The position numbers and the translations under genes were made by a program. The notes beneath the pieces are model-generated. The model worked only from the letters and a program-made list of their open reading frames with translations. It was not told the origin of the DNA and searched no databases. From Saposhnikovia divaricata (Eukaryota > Streptophyta > Magnoliopsida > Apiales > Apiaceae), in contig CM071597.1 of NCBI GenBank assembly GCA_036435485.1, forward strand, positions 169,800,147-169,864,146: a stretch of 64,000 nucleotides of DNA, in the 5' to 3' direction. Positions 34,150 through 46,972 of this stretch are shown piece after piece (position 1 is the first letter of the stretch; the number at the start of each line of letters is the position of its first letter).

Positions 34150-37100
34150 TGTAATAACCACGAATTTTCGAAATAGATTTTTATTTTTAGCCAAATTTTT
34201 GAGTCTCGTTTTAATTAGCCAGCCGGGAGAAAATAAACTGATTAAAGGGTCATCATTTTTTTTTATTTTATAAATAGCACTAACATGGTCATTATTAGGA
34301 CATTTTAATTTGTTCCCCATAATTCATTTCTTTTTATTTAATTAACAATCACCCTACCCGTGTAATCATTATTCAGCATGATTGTAATTTACTTTTTTTT
34401 TTCATGTTATAACTGGTGCGGCAAGAGCCAAACAGATCACAAGACTTGCTAATTAAAGATAAACCCATAAACACAAACCAGCCACTTCTCTTTTTATATA
34501 ACAAAACAGAGACATCACCATTGTAAACCAAAAACAAACTCTCTCCTGTGTCTCTCAAAAACACAATACAGTTATATATATAAACACTCGAGCACTATAC
34601 ATAGCAGGTAGATTGTTTCTTTTTTTTTTCCGTTTTATTCTTCTCTTTTGTTAATTGTTTTGGCCGATTTCATTTTGTAATATTGAACTCGACTGTTGTG
34701 TGTATTGTTTTGGGTGATTGTGATTTAATCGGAGAAGAGGAGTCGGGCAGGGGAAGGGAAGACGACCACCACCGCTGTGGTGGTGGAGTTGTTTGTGTTG
34801 GGTTTGTATCAATGGGGTGCTGTTGGGTTGTTAAATCGAAGAAGGGGAAATCGGAAATGAGGGAGGAAGGGAATGGAGAGTGAGGTGCGAGAGGGAGTGC
34901 AGAGGGGAATTGATTGTTTGTTGTGGTTGAAGTCGAATGGTGGTGTGGTTGTGGTTAGTCGGGAGGGAGGAGTTGTAGTCTAGTAGATTGAACCGGAGAG
35001 GATGATTGAAGAGAGGGATTACGAGGGAGATTGTTGTTGGGTTGTGGAGAGACGGGGAGAGATTAGAAGATCGAGAGAGATTCGAAAGGAGGGAGAGAGG
35101 CGGAGTGAGATGAGAGATTGATGGTTGTCGATGTGGTTGTCGAAATCAGTGGGGGGGGGTAGTACGGTGGTGATGGCTGTGGTTATCGGAGAGGGAGAAT
35201 GAGAGAGTTGGTTGTTGTTCGAATTAGAGAAGAGAAGCGGTGAAGAGAAGTGAAGAGAGTGGAGGTTGTAGTTGTGGTTGATTGGGAGTTAAAAGGAAGG
35301 TTGGGAGGGGTGGTAATCGGTAGAGAAAACAGAGAGATAGGGGAGACAGCGAGAGAGATTGTGCGCAGGGGGAGTAGGTGGGGCCCACACGGTGGGACCC
35401 ACACCGTTGTGTAGTTGTTGTTTTAAATAATAAAATAGTAACGTAGACGTTCGGGTGTTATAAACGGGATTGTGTTAAACGAATAAAACGAGATTTAATA
35501 AGTTTTGTTAAAAATGGAATATTAATTAATTTGGTTTGTAAATAATAAATTATTTAAAATGGTTTAGTTAATTAATTGATTAATAAGATTTTAGATATAA
35601 TTTAGAATTATTGATTTTATTGATTAAATAGAATTATTTGGAGTTTTAAACATAAGTTAGGAGTTTATTAATTGAGTAATTAAGTAGTAATATTATGTGA
35701 TTTTGAAAATAAATTAGATATTTATTAATTTGCAATAAAAAGGGTTTAATAAAATGGATTAATTATTTGTTTGTTAAAAAGAGTCATTTTGTGATTTTTG
35801 GACGAAAATTATAGATTTAATAATTTGTTGATAAAAAGAAGAATATTTGTGAAATAAATAGAATAAAATATGTTTTATTTGGAAAAGCTGTTTTAATATT
35901 TTCCGGTTTATTTTTTTTTATTAAACCGGATCAAGTCAGATTTAATTTAGAGATTTAATATTTGTTTTATATTAATGAGTTTAGTAAATTAGAATTCTTT
36001 GACAATTAGTTTAAAAATGAGAATAATAAATATGGATTTAAATTGAATCAAAACGGATGTTTGAATTTTTCATTTTGAGTAAGAATTTAGATTTCCAGAT
36101 ATTAAAAATAGGATATATTTCCCAGATTTAATTCCTGTGTTCGAATAAATATTTATTTATTTATTCCAGATATTTTATGAGATATTATATTATTATTAAT
36201 TAGATTATCGGATCGGGAGTATTTTATTCTGAAGAATCGCTCACGTATTTCTGGTTGCCATTTTTAGAGAATAATCCCCGAGCCGTAGACCGAAGCCGAG
36301 TTCACGGGTAGAGTATAATTTTTATCTGCATTCATTTGCACTTCGTGATCGAGGCAAGTTCGTTCTTACCCTAACTTTTGGAAACTGTGAATTTCTGTTC
36401 GTGTTATTTATTTTCTTAATTATTTTTGAGATGTTATATATTGAGATTATCTGTTGCTCTATATGATGCAATAATTTCTTTTGAGAATTATAATCCCTAT
36501 ATGCGTAGAAACAATTTAATTGATATCGGGTCGATCTCATTAATTCGAGACGACTATTATTTTATTCAGTGAAATTAATCTCATTCGTCCGAGATAGTTA
36601 AATTTATTCTTTTCGATTGAATTTATTGTACAAATTCAATCGTTATTTATTGATTATCTTTTAGTTAGTTCCTCGTTCGAACTAACCAATAGGAGTTTAA
36701 AATTATAATTGTTAGAGATTTTTATTCGTCAATCAAGTGAAAAATATTCTATCTAAGCGTTCATCAATGTTGAGTATTATAAATATTGAGAAGTACTATT
36801 TGTTCAGTACGACTCCCAATTATTTCAATCTTAAGACTATTCTCATAAATTCGAGATAGTTGATCTTATTGTCAAGGTTTGGCATTCTGTTCATGTCAAC
36901 CGATAAATTATTATTGAGAATTTACATCAGTCCATTGTTCGGATTGGTGTTAAAATTGAGTCATACTGGCAGTCCGCCAAATTTGTAAATATTTTCTGAA
37001 AGAGTTATCTCATGTTATCTGTACCCCAAATATTCGGGAATTCTGTATTCTACTGGTCAATTTTGGGCAAGAGGCCCTTTATAGAGAAAGAGAGATTCGT

Positions 37101-37876
37101 GTACCGTTTTACGGACCCGAGAATATTTAGGCATTCGTTGCCTTGGTTGAATTGATAACCATTATGATGCTAGCATTCATACATATATATTATAGTTGAT
37201 ATCGTATTGTAGCCGTGATCGGGCGAAGTGCGGTGTCATCGGAGGCCGGTATTCTTGGTTGGTTAGTTGATCGCCCCACCGAGATACGGAGAGGTGGAAG
37301 ACCAGTTCATTCTTACATCATGAGTTATCAGAGTTATATCAAATGAGTCTTTTGAGTATTCTGTTTTGAGATGAGTTTTGAGCCTTTCGAGTATGATATT
37401 TTCAAGATAAATTTGAGTCAAATCACATTGTTACATTCGATATTAAAATTTTGAGTACTTATTTCGGTAAACCTTATTATATTTATATTCCGAGCGAGAA
37501 GAGAACTTGCTGAGCACTATAGTTGCTCATTCTTGCTTTACAACATTTTGTTCAGCTGTCAAGACGGAGAAAGGCGAGACGTCCAGCCAGGGCTATAAAG
37601 GGAAAGGAAAAGCGCAAGGCTATGGCGACAACAATTAGAAGATCCAACTGGAATCTTTATATTTCTATTGGTGTGAACTTTTGTAATATATTAAATCGAG
37701 ATGTATCAAGTTGTTTTGTACTATGTTGTGAAGACGATCTTGGACCTGCGGAGTGGGACATTTTATGCTCCGTTGTATTATATATTTTGCTTTGTTATTG
37801 CGTAACTCGTGCTACAGGATATTGAGACAATGTGACGACCCGGGTCCCCTGTCAGGGTGGATTTGGGGGCGTTACA
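34150..37876 (+). repeat. Tekay 3' LTR
   Basis: 3727 bp, offset 9928 from the 5' LTR, with one substitution found (G at 36739). It is followed by the AAAAG target duplication and satellite. Confidence 0.95.
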
Positions 37877-40800
37877 AAAAGGAAGGTCGACTTTGACCGG
37901 TTTGACCGTAATAAAACAAAACCAAATAAATATAGCAAATTTTTTGAAAAATTACCACATCACTAAAATCGTTATATCTTGACATCCGTGCGATTGGAAC
38001 GTCGAAAAAATAATTTAAAAAAATAGATTCATCATTCGGGACAAGACTAGTTAAAAGGAAGGTCGACTTTGACCGGTTTGACCGTTATAAAACCAAACCA
38101 AATAAATATAGGAAATTTTTTGAAAAAATACCACATCACTAAAATCGTTATATCTTGACATCCGTGCGATTGGAACGTCAAAAAAATAATTTAAAAAAAT
38201 AGATTCATCATTCGGGACAAGACTAGTTAAAAGGAAGGTCGACTTTGACCGGTTTGACCGTTATAAAACCAAACCAAATAAATATAGGAAATTTTTTGAA
38301 AAAATACCACATCACTAAAATCGTTATATCTTGACATCCGTGCGATTGGAACGTCGAAAAAATAATTTAAAAAAATAGATTCATCATTCGGGACAAGACT
38401 AGTTAAAAGGAAGGTCGACTTTGACCGGTTTGACCGTAATAAAACAAAACCAAATAAATATAGCAAATTTTTTGAAAAATTACCACATCACTAAAATCAT
38501 TATATCTTGACATCCGTGCGATTGGAACGTCGAAAAAATAATTTAAAAAAATAGATTCATCATTCGGGACAAGACTAGTTAAAAGGAAGGTCGACTTTGA
38601 CCGGTTTGACCGTTATAAAACCAAACCAAATGAATATAGGAAACTTTTTTAAAAATTACCACATCACTAAAATCCTTATATCTTGAAATTCATGCAATTG
38701 GAACGTCGAAAAAATAATTTAAAAAAATAGATTCATCATTCGGGACAAGACTAGTTAAAAGGAATGTCGACTTTGACCGGTTTGACCGTAATAAAACCAA
38801 ACCAAATAAATAAATATAGGAAATTTTTTGAGAAATTACCAAATCACTAAAATCATTATATCTTAACATCCGTGTGATTGGAACGTCGAAAAAATAAATT
38901 AAAAAAATAGATTCATCATTCGGGACAAGACTAGTTAAAAGAAAGGTCCACTTTGACCGATTTGACCGTTATAAAACCAAACCAAATAAAAATAGGAAAT
39001 TTTTGAAAAATTACCACATCACTAAAATCGTTATATCTTGACATCCGTGTGATTGGAACGTCAAAAAAATAATTTAAAAAAATAGAATCATCATTCGGGC
39101 AAGACTAGTTAAAAGGAAGGTCGACTTTGACTGGTTTGACCGTTATAAAACCAAACCAAATAAATATAGGAAATTTTTTGAAAAATTACCACATCACTAA
39201 AACCTTTATATCTTGACATCCGTGCGATTGGAACATCGAAAAAATAATTTTAAAAAATAGATTCATCATTCGGGACAAGACTAGTTAAAAGGAAGGTCGA
39301 CTTTGACAGGTTTGACCGTTATAAAACCAAACCAAATAAATATAGGAAATTTTTTGAAAAAATACCACATCACTAAAATCGTTATATCTTGACATCCGTG
39401 TGACTGGAACGTCAAAAAAATAATTTAAAAAAATAGATTCATCATTCGGGACAAGACTAGTTAAAAGGATGGTCGAATTTGACCGGTTTGACCGTTATAA
39501 AACCAAACCAAATAAATATAGGAAATTTTTTGAAAAAATACCACATCACTAAAATCATTATATCTTGACATCCGTGCGATTGGAACGTCAAAAAATTATT
39601 TAAAAAAATAGATTCATCATTCGGGAAAAGACAAGTTAAAAGGAAAGTCCACTTTGACCGGTTTGACCGTTATAAAACCAAACCAAATAAATATAGGAAA
39701 TTTTTTGAAAAATTACCACATCACTAAAATCATTATATCTTGAAATTCGTGCAATTGGAACGTCGAAAAATAATTTAGAAAAATAGATTCATCATTCGGG
39801 ACAAGACTAGTTAAAAGGAAGGTCGACTTTGACCGGTTTGACCGTAATAAAACCAAACCAAATAAATATAGGAAATTTTTTGAAAAATTACCACATCACT
39901 AAAATCATTATATCTTGACATCCGTGCAATTGGAACATCGAAAAAATAATTTAAAAAAATAGATTCATCATTCGGGACAAGACTAGTTAAAAGAAAGGTC
40001 CACTTTGACCGGTTTGACCGTTATAAAACCAAACCAAATAAATATAGGAAATTTTTTGAAAAATTACCACATCACTAAAATCGTTATATCTTGACATCCG
40101 TGCGATTGGAACGTCGAAAAAATAATTTAAAAAAATAGATTCATCATTCGGGACAAGACTAGTTAAAAGGAAGGTCGACTTTGACCGGTTTGACCGTTAT
40201 AAAACCAAACCAAATGAATATAGGAAACTTTTTTGAAAATTACCACATCACTAAAATCCTTATATCTTGAAATTCATGCAATTGGAACGTCGAAAAAATA
40301 ATTTAAAAAAATAGATTCATCATTCGGGACAAGACTAGTTAAAAGGAATGTCGACTTTGACCGGTTTGACCGTAATAAAACCAAACCAAATAAATATAGG
40401 AAATTTTTTGAGAAATTACCACATCACTAAAATCATTATATCTTGACATCCGTGTGATTGGAACGTCGAAAAAATAAATTAAAAAAATAGATTCATCATT
40501 CGGGACAAGACTAGTTAAAAGGAAAGTCCACTTTGACCGGTTTGACCGTTATAAAACCAAACCAAATAAATATAGGAAATTTTTTGAAAAATTACCACAT
40601 CACTAAAATCATTATATCTTGAAATTCGTGAAATTGGAACGTCGAAAAATAATTTAGAAAAATAGATTCATCATTCGGGACAAGACTAGTTAAAAGGAAG
40701 GTCGACTTTGACCGGTTTGACCGTAATAAAACCAAATCAAATAAATATAGGAAATTTTTTGAGAAATTACCACATCACTAAAATCATTATATCTTGACAT

Positions 40801-43800
40801 CCGTGTGATTGGAACGTCGAAAAAATAAATTAAAAAAATAGATTCATCATTCGGGACAAGACTAGTTAAAAAGAATGTCCACTTTGACCGGTCTGACCGT
40901 TATAAAACCAAACCAAATAAATATAGGTAATTTTTTGAAAAATTACCACATCACTAAAATCGTTATATCTTGACATCCGTGTGATTGGAACGTCAAAAAA
41001 ATAATTTAAAAAAATAGAATCATCATTCGGGCAAGACTAGTTAAAAGGAATGTCGACTTTGACTGGTTTGACCGTTATAAAACCAAACCAAATAAATATA
41101 GGAAATTTTTTGAAAAATTACCACATCACTAAAATCTTTATATCTTGACATCCGTGCGATTGGAACATCGAAAAAATAATTTTAAAAAATAGATTCATCA
41201 TTCGGGACAAGACTAGTTAAAAGGAAGGTCGACTTTGACAGGTTTGACCGTTATAAAACCAAACCAAATAAATATAGGAATTTTTTTTAAAAAATACCAC
41301 ATCACTAAAATCGTTATATCTTGACATCCGTGTGATTGGAACGTCAAAAAAATAATTTAAAAAATAGATTCATCATTCGGGACAAGACTAGTTAAAAGGA
41401 AGGTCGACTTTGACCGGTTTGACCGTTATAAAACCAAACCAAATAAATATAGGAAATTTTTTGAAAAAATACCACATCACTAAAATCGTTATATCTTGAC
41501 ATCCGTGCGATTGGAATGTCAAAAAAATAATTTAAAAAAATAGATTCATCATTCGGGACAAGACTAGTTAAAAGGAAAGTCCACTTTGACCGGTTTGACC
41601 GTTATAAAACCAAACCAAATAAATATAGGAAATTTTTTGAAAAATTACCACATCACTAAAATCATTATATCTTGAAATTCGTGAAATTGGAACGTCGAAA
41701 AATAATTTAGAAAAATAGATTCATCATTCGGGACAAGACTAGTTAAAAGGAAGGTCGACTTTGACCGGTTTGACCGTAATAAAACCAAATCAAATAAATA
41801 TAGGAAATTTTTTGAAAAATTACCACATTACTAAAATCATTATATCTTGACATCCGTGCGATTGGAACATCGAAAAAATAATTTAAAAAAATAGATTCAT
41901 CATTCGGGACAAGACTAGTTAAAAGGAATGTCGACTTTGACCAGTTTGACCGTAATAAAACCAAACCAAATAAATATAGGAAATTTTTTGAGAAATTACC
42001 ACATCACTAAAATCATTATATCTTGACATCCGTGTGATTGGAACGTTGAAAAAATAAATTAAAAAAATAGATTCATCATTCGGGACAAGACTAGTTAAAA
42101 GGAAGGTCCACTTTGACCGGTTTGACCGTTATAAAACCAAACCAAATAAATATAGGAAATTTTTTGAAAAATTACCACATCACTAAAATCGTTATATCTT
42201 GACATCCCTGTGATTGGAACGTCGAAAAAATAATTTAAAAAAAAGATTCATCATTCGGGACAAGACTAGTTAAAAGGAAGGTCGACTTTGACCGGTTTGA
42301 CCGTAATAAAACAAAACCAAATAAATATAGCAAATTTTTTGAAAAATTACCACATCACTAAAATCGTTATATCTTGACATCCGTGCGATTGGAACGTCGA
42401 AAAAATAATTTAAAAAAATAGATTCATCATTCGGGACAAGACTAGTTAAAAGGAAGGTCGACTTTGACCGGTTTGACCGTTATAAAACCAAACCAAATAA
42501 ATATAGGAAATTTTTTGAAAAAATACCACATCACTAAAATCGTTATATCTTGACATCCGTGCGATTGGAACGTCAAAAAAATAATTTAAAAAAATAGATT
42601 CATCATTCGGGACAAGACTAGTTAAAAGGAAGGTCGACTTTGACCGGTTTGACCGTTATAAAACCAAACCAAATAAATATAGGAAATTTTTTGAAAAAAT
42701 ACCACATCACTAAAATCGTTATATCTTGACATCCGTGCGATTGGAACGTCGAAAAAATAATTTAAAAAAATAGATTCATCATTCGGGACAAGACTAGTTA
42801 AAAGGATGGTCGACTTTGACCGGTTTGACCGTAATAAAACAAAACCAAATAAATATAGCAAATTTTTTGAAAAATTACCACATCACTAAAATCGTTATAT
42901 CTTGACATCCGTGCGATTGGAACGTCGAAAAAATAATTTAAAAAAATAGATTCATCATTCGGGACAAGACTAGTTAAAAGGATGGTCGACTTTGACCGGT
43001 TTGACCGTTATAAAACCAAACCAAATGAATATAGGAAACTTTTTTAAAAATTACCACATCACTAAAATCCTTATATCTTGAAATTCATGCAATTGGAACG
43101 TCGAAAAAATAATTTAAAAAAATAGATTCATCATTCGGGACAAGACTAGTTAAAAGGAATGTCGACTTTGACCGGTTTGACCGTAATAAAACCAAACCAA
43201 ATAAATAAATATAGGAAATTTTTTGAGAAATTACCACATCACTAAAATCATTATATCTTAACATCCGTGTGATTGGAACGTCGAAAAAATAAATTAAAAA
43301 AATAGATTCATCATTCGGGACAAGACTAGTTAAAAGAAAGGTCCACTTTGACCGATTTGACCGTTATAAAACCAAACCAAATAAAAATAGGAAATTTTTG
43401 AAAAATTACCACATCACTAAAATCGTTATATCTTGACATCCGTGTGATTGGAACGTCAAAAAAATAATTTAAAAAAATAGAATCATCATTCGGGCAAGAC
43501 TAGTTAAAAGGAAGGTCGACTTTGACTGGTTTGACCGTTATAAAACCAAACCAAATAAATATAGGAAATTTTTTGAAAAATTACCACATCACTAAAACCT
43601 TTATATCTTGACATCCGTGCGATTGGAACATCGAAAAAATAATTTTAAAAAATAGATTCATCATTCGGGACAAGACTAGTTAAAAGGAAGGTCGACTTTG
43701 ACAGGTTTGACCGTTATAAAACCAAACCAAATAAATATAGGAAATTTTTTGAAAAAATACCACATCACTAAAATCGTTATATCTTGACATCCGTGTGACT

Positions 43801-44523
43801 GGAACGTCAAAAAAATAATTTAAAAAAATAGATTCATCATTCGGGACAAGACTAGTTAAAAGGATGGTCGAATTTGACCGGTTTGACCGTTATAAAACCA
43901 AACCAAATAAATATAGGAAATTTTTTGAAAAAATACCACATCACTAAAATCATTATATCTTGACATCCGTGCGATTGGAACGTCAAAAAAATAATTTAAA
44001 AAAATAGATTCATCATTCGGGAAAAGACTAGTTAAAAGGAAAGTCCACTTTGACCGGTTTGACCGTTATAAAACCAAACCAAATAAATATAGGAAATTTT
44101 TTGAAAAATTACCACATCACTAAAATCATTATATCTTGAAATTCGTGCAATTGGAACGTCGAAAAATAATTAAGAAAAATAGATTCATCATTCGGGACAA
44201 GACTAGTTAAAAGGAAGGTCGACTTTGACCGGTTTGACCGTAATAAAACCAAACCAAATAAATATAGGAAATTTTTTGAAAAATTACCACATCACTAAAA
44301 TCATTATATCTTGACATCCGTGCGATTGGAACATCGAAAAAATAATTTAAAAAAATAGATTCATCATTCGGGACAAGACTAGTTAAAAGAAAGGTCCACT
44401 TTGACCGGTTTGACCGTTATAAAACCAAACCAAATAAATATAGGAAATTTTTTGAAAAATTACCACATCACTAAAATCGTTATATCTTGACATCCGTGCG
44501 ATTGGAACGTCGAAAAAATAATT
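37877..44523. repeat. 176-bp satellite array, middle block (about 38 monomers)
   Basis: It continues the left block in register after the Tekay element and its target duplication: the sequence right of the insertion follows on as it does after the equivalent monomers at about 14030 and 18068. A further higher-order relation is internal to this block: 'tcgggcaagac' at 39095 and 43490 and the rare 'aaaacctttatatc' variant at 39199 and 43594 are 4395 bp apart (25 monomers minus 5). The SIRE element ends the block. Confidence 0.97.
38700..44515. repeat. Higher-order repeat with a 4395-bp (25-monomer) period
   Basis: Rare markers recur at the same spacing: 'aaataaataaatatagg' near 38809/43199 (about 4390), the one-base-deleted 'tcgggcaagac' at 39095/43490, 'aaaacctttat' at 39199/43594, and 'gtgactggaacg' near 39400/43796. 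The first copy runs from about 38.7 to 40.1 kb and the second from about 43.1 to 44.5 kb, where the SIRE element cuts in. Confidence 0.75.
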
Positions 44524-44804
44524 TGTTAGTCACAGAGGCATGCCTGAATACATCTAATAACAAGCCTAAGTATGTGTAATGCTATGCATTACCTACATGA
44601 CCTCTTAACTGAGGGAACCTCTAGTTGTAGAGTTTCTATTTGTTCTGTACTTGTAATAGGCATCAAATTCTAGTTGTGTTACTGTAATTATAAAGTCAAG
44701 AATAATGCTTGAAAGAAGTTCCAAGGTTCATGCCTCAAGCAAGGAGATAAAGACTGCCAAATAATCACAGTTGGGATTTGAAGAAATGAAGAATTTGCCT
44801 AAGT

Positions 44805-45085
44805 ACCAATTCGAGAAGTACATTTGTCTATTCGAGAAGTCTAGCATTCGAGAAGTCAGAGATTCGATATCTCAGAAGACACTATTCGATATCTCTGAAT
44901 ACACTGTTCGATATCTCAGGGATTCGATATGTCAAAATGCTCTATTCGATATCTCAAGGAGTCCCAGAGAATAGAGCTATTCGAGAAGTGATTCGATATG
45001 TCAAGATAACACTATTCGAGAACTCAGAGTTATCGATCAAGTCAACTCCAGTTCTCGAATCACTCACTTAGTCACTTCTCGAATA
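44805..45085 (+). repeat. ATTCGAGAA / ATTCGATATC motif cluster in the SIRE U3
   Basis: About a dozen short motifs with the core ATTCGA lie upstream of the TATA box, mostly in forward orientation (44811, 44831, 44848 and so on), with a few reversed (TTCTCGAAT near 45052 and 45077). Their density and position suggest enhancer elements. The 3' LTR carries the same cluster. Confidence 0.65.
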
Positions 45086-45165
45086 CATTCTTGAGGACAA
45101 AATACTGAAGAATTGTACAAGTCAGAAACCTGCAACAAGCCAGGATACTTTATTTGACTCTGTCC

Positions 45166-45172
45166 TATAAAG
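45166..45172 (+). promoter_or_regulatory. TATA box of the SIRE LTR
   Basis: TATAAAG in the context tgtccTATAAAGcatg, about 640 bp into the LTR and downstream of the ATTCGA cluster. It is repeated at 57878-57884 in the 3' LTR. A start near 45200 is inferred. Confidence 0.55.
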
Positions 45173-45674
45173 CATGCTGGAAAGCCTACAAAGAAGCTTG
45201 GAGAGATAAGACAAGGGACAAGGAGCTGAAGAAGTGGATCTAAACAGGCTTTTCAAAGTCAAATCTGTAGCCGTTTGGACTCTTACTAAAATGAGATAGA
45301 CAGACTGGAAAGTGCTTTTGTTTTACCTACCTCATTTGTAGCAAGTGGGTGTATCCATGTCTATAAGGATACAGCCTCACTTCCTTAGCTGAAAAGGGTT
45401 TTGAAGTTTCTCAAAAATATCCAGAAAACATCTCTCTGAGAAAAACGAAGCTGAGAATACTATCATTTGTATTCACAGATTGTAGCAAAATCTTTATCTA
45501 ATAAAATATTAGATTAAAGTGATATTGTGTTGTGTTTGTCCTTAATTATCCGCATCTTCATATCTCACACACTCATCACTTATCTTGCTGCAAAGATTCA
45601 AGAACGAAGAAAAGTTCAAGAATCCATTCACCCCCCCCCTCTGTATTCTTTTACTGTATTCAATACTCAACAAG

Positions 45675-45686
45675 TGGTATCAAAGC
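45675..45686 (+). other. SIRE primer-binding site
   Basis: TGGTATCAAAGC lies two bases after the LTR. It matches the initiator Met-tRNA complement except for A in place of G at position 9. Confidence 0.85.
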
Positions 45687-45715
45687 AGGCTGTTTAATCT
45701 AAACAGAAAACGATC

Positions 45716-46960
45716 ATGAGTTCGAATACACCAAAGACTACAGGTACGGTAAAGGTCCCTAAGTTCGACAAAGAGAATTACAACCTCTGGAAAATAAAAA
45801 TGCTGTTGTTCATCAAAGCTGCCAATCCTCTCTACCCTGACATTCTCAAGAATGGTCCATTCATACCACAACAAGAAGTTGCTGAATCCACAGTGGGCGC
45901 AGTAGTCATTCCTAGATCATACGTTCCAAAAGAGCCATCCAAATGGACGGACTCAGAGAAGGAAAAGATTGCCCTAGACAGCCACCTCATGTTGTTAATC
46001 ATAGACTCCTTGGATATGTCGATGTTTGCCAACGTAGCATCATGCAGATCAGCCAAGGACATGTGGAATCACATCGAGGTGTTATGTGAAGGGACAGAGG
46101 AGGTAAGAGAAAATAAGAAACAGATACTGGTCACACAGTATGAGGCGTTCATGGCACAGCCCAAGGAAAGTATCACTGATGTGTTTGAAAGATTTCACAA
46201 GCTGGTGACTGAGCTCCAAATGAATGGGAAGGTTTACAGCACTAAGGAATTAAATATGAAGTTTCTACTATCGTCACCAAACCATCTAGAGCAAAGGGTC
46301 ATATCCCTAAGAGAAAGAGATTTGAACAAAGTCACGTATGATGTGCTCTATGGGGTTTTAAAGACACACGAGCTTGAGTTGCTTCAAAAGAGGGCTATCC
46401 AAGCTAACCAAGGCAGAATGATAAACACATCCTGTGCCTTGATTGTCAACAAATCTATTCAAGACCTGGAAGCATCTGCAAGTCAGCTGAGAATAGAAGA
46501 GATAGTAGATGATGAAGAAACTGAGGAAGTAGTGACTGAACCTGCTGATGACAAGGAAGAAGATGAGTTCTACACTCTTGAAGAGCTGGATGGCATGGAA
46601 AATACATCATATGCTTTTATGGCTAGAAAATTCCCAAACATCAGATTCAAGAGGAATCAGCCCTTCAAGCCTAGACCTCAAAATCATTCATTCAACAAGA
46701 GCAAGGCACCTATGAAAACAAACAAGAACAGATTCAAAACCAGCTATGTGGATAGGTCATCTGTAAGATGTTACAGATGCAATGACCTAGGGCATTTTGC
46801 CAGTGAATGCAAGAAGCCTAAAAAGAAGGATAAGGAGTTTCTTGAGCTTGAAGCTAAGTATGAGGCCCTTCTAAAGAAGCAGACACCAGGTAAGGCTTAC
46901 ATAGCTGAAGGGAAGTGTTGGGATGATTCTGACAGTGATGGGGAAGAACAAGAATTCTGA
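45716..46960 (+). CDS. gag: SIRE Gag, N-terminal part with first CCHC knuckle
   Basis: Starts 30 bases after the PBS with MSSNTPKTTGTVKVPKFDKENYNLWKI-type sequence, the DUF4219 start of copia Gag. A UBN2 helical region (about residues 95-230; YEAFMAQPKESITDVFERFHKL, KFLLSSP, TYDVLYGVLKTHE) would form the capsid. An acidic linker (about 255-300) and a basic stretch precede the zinc knuckle CYRCNDLGHFASEC (352-365). The frame stops at TGA 46958-46960, but the same frame goes on through the next 415 codons, which look like the rest of Gag. The TGA is therefore probably a nonsense mutation; suppression cannot be excluded, though the following AAC is not a known strong readthrough context. Confidence 0.92.
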   Translation: MSSNTPKTTGTVKVPKFDKENYNLWKIKMLLFIKAANPLYPDILKNGPFIPQQEVAESTVGAVVIPRSYVPKEPSKWTDSEKEKIALDSHLMLLIIDSLDMSMFANVASCRSAKDMWNHIEVLCEGTEEVRENKKQILVTQYEAFMAQPKESITDVFERFHKLVTELQMNGKVYSTKELNMKFLLSSPNHLEQRVISLRERDLNKVTYDVLYGVLKTHELELLQKRAIQANQGRMINTSCALIVNKSIQDLEASASQLRIEEIVDDEETEEVVTEPADDKEEDEFYTLEELDGMENTSYAFMARKFPNIRFKRNQPFKPRPQNHSFNKSKAPMKTNKNRFKTSYVDRSSVRCYRCNDLGHFASECKKPKKKDKEFLELEAKYEALLKKQTPGKAYIAEGKCWDDSDSDGEEQEF

Positions 46961-46972
46961 AACTATGCCTTG

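Larger units (their letters stand above)
24222..37876 (+). mobile_element. Complete Tekay-lineage Ty3/gypsy chromovirus, inserted in the satellite
   Basis: Two 3727-bp LTRs (24222-27948, 34150-37876) flank a 6.2-kb interior. The target duplication AAAAG is perfect (24217-24221 and 37877-37881). The order is PBS, extra ORF, gag, pol (RT, RNase H, integrase, chromodomain), PPT. The integrase lies after RNase H, the Ty3/gypsy order, and a chromodomain-like C-terminus plus very long LTRs point to the Tekay (Del) clade. I found a single substitution between the LTRs (A at 26811, G at 36739), so the insertion is very recent. The protease active site is deleted, so this copy probably moved with help. 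Confidence 0.95.
44524..45672 (+). repeat. SIRE 5' LTR
   Basis: It runs TGTTAGTCACAGAGGC ... CAATACTCAACA. It holds a cluster of ATTCGAGAAGT and ATTCGATATCTC motifs (44811-45085), a TATA box at 45166, an AATAAA signal at 45500 and a C9 run near 45632. Confidence 0.95.

Noticed and set aside
45675..45686. tRNA-like TGGTATCA motifs at 27953, 45675, 5967 and near 10950
   Set aside because: They are primer-binding sites complementary to the 3' end of initiator Met-tRNA; no tRNA cloverleaf surrounds them.
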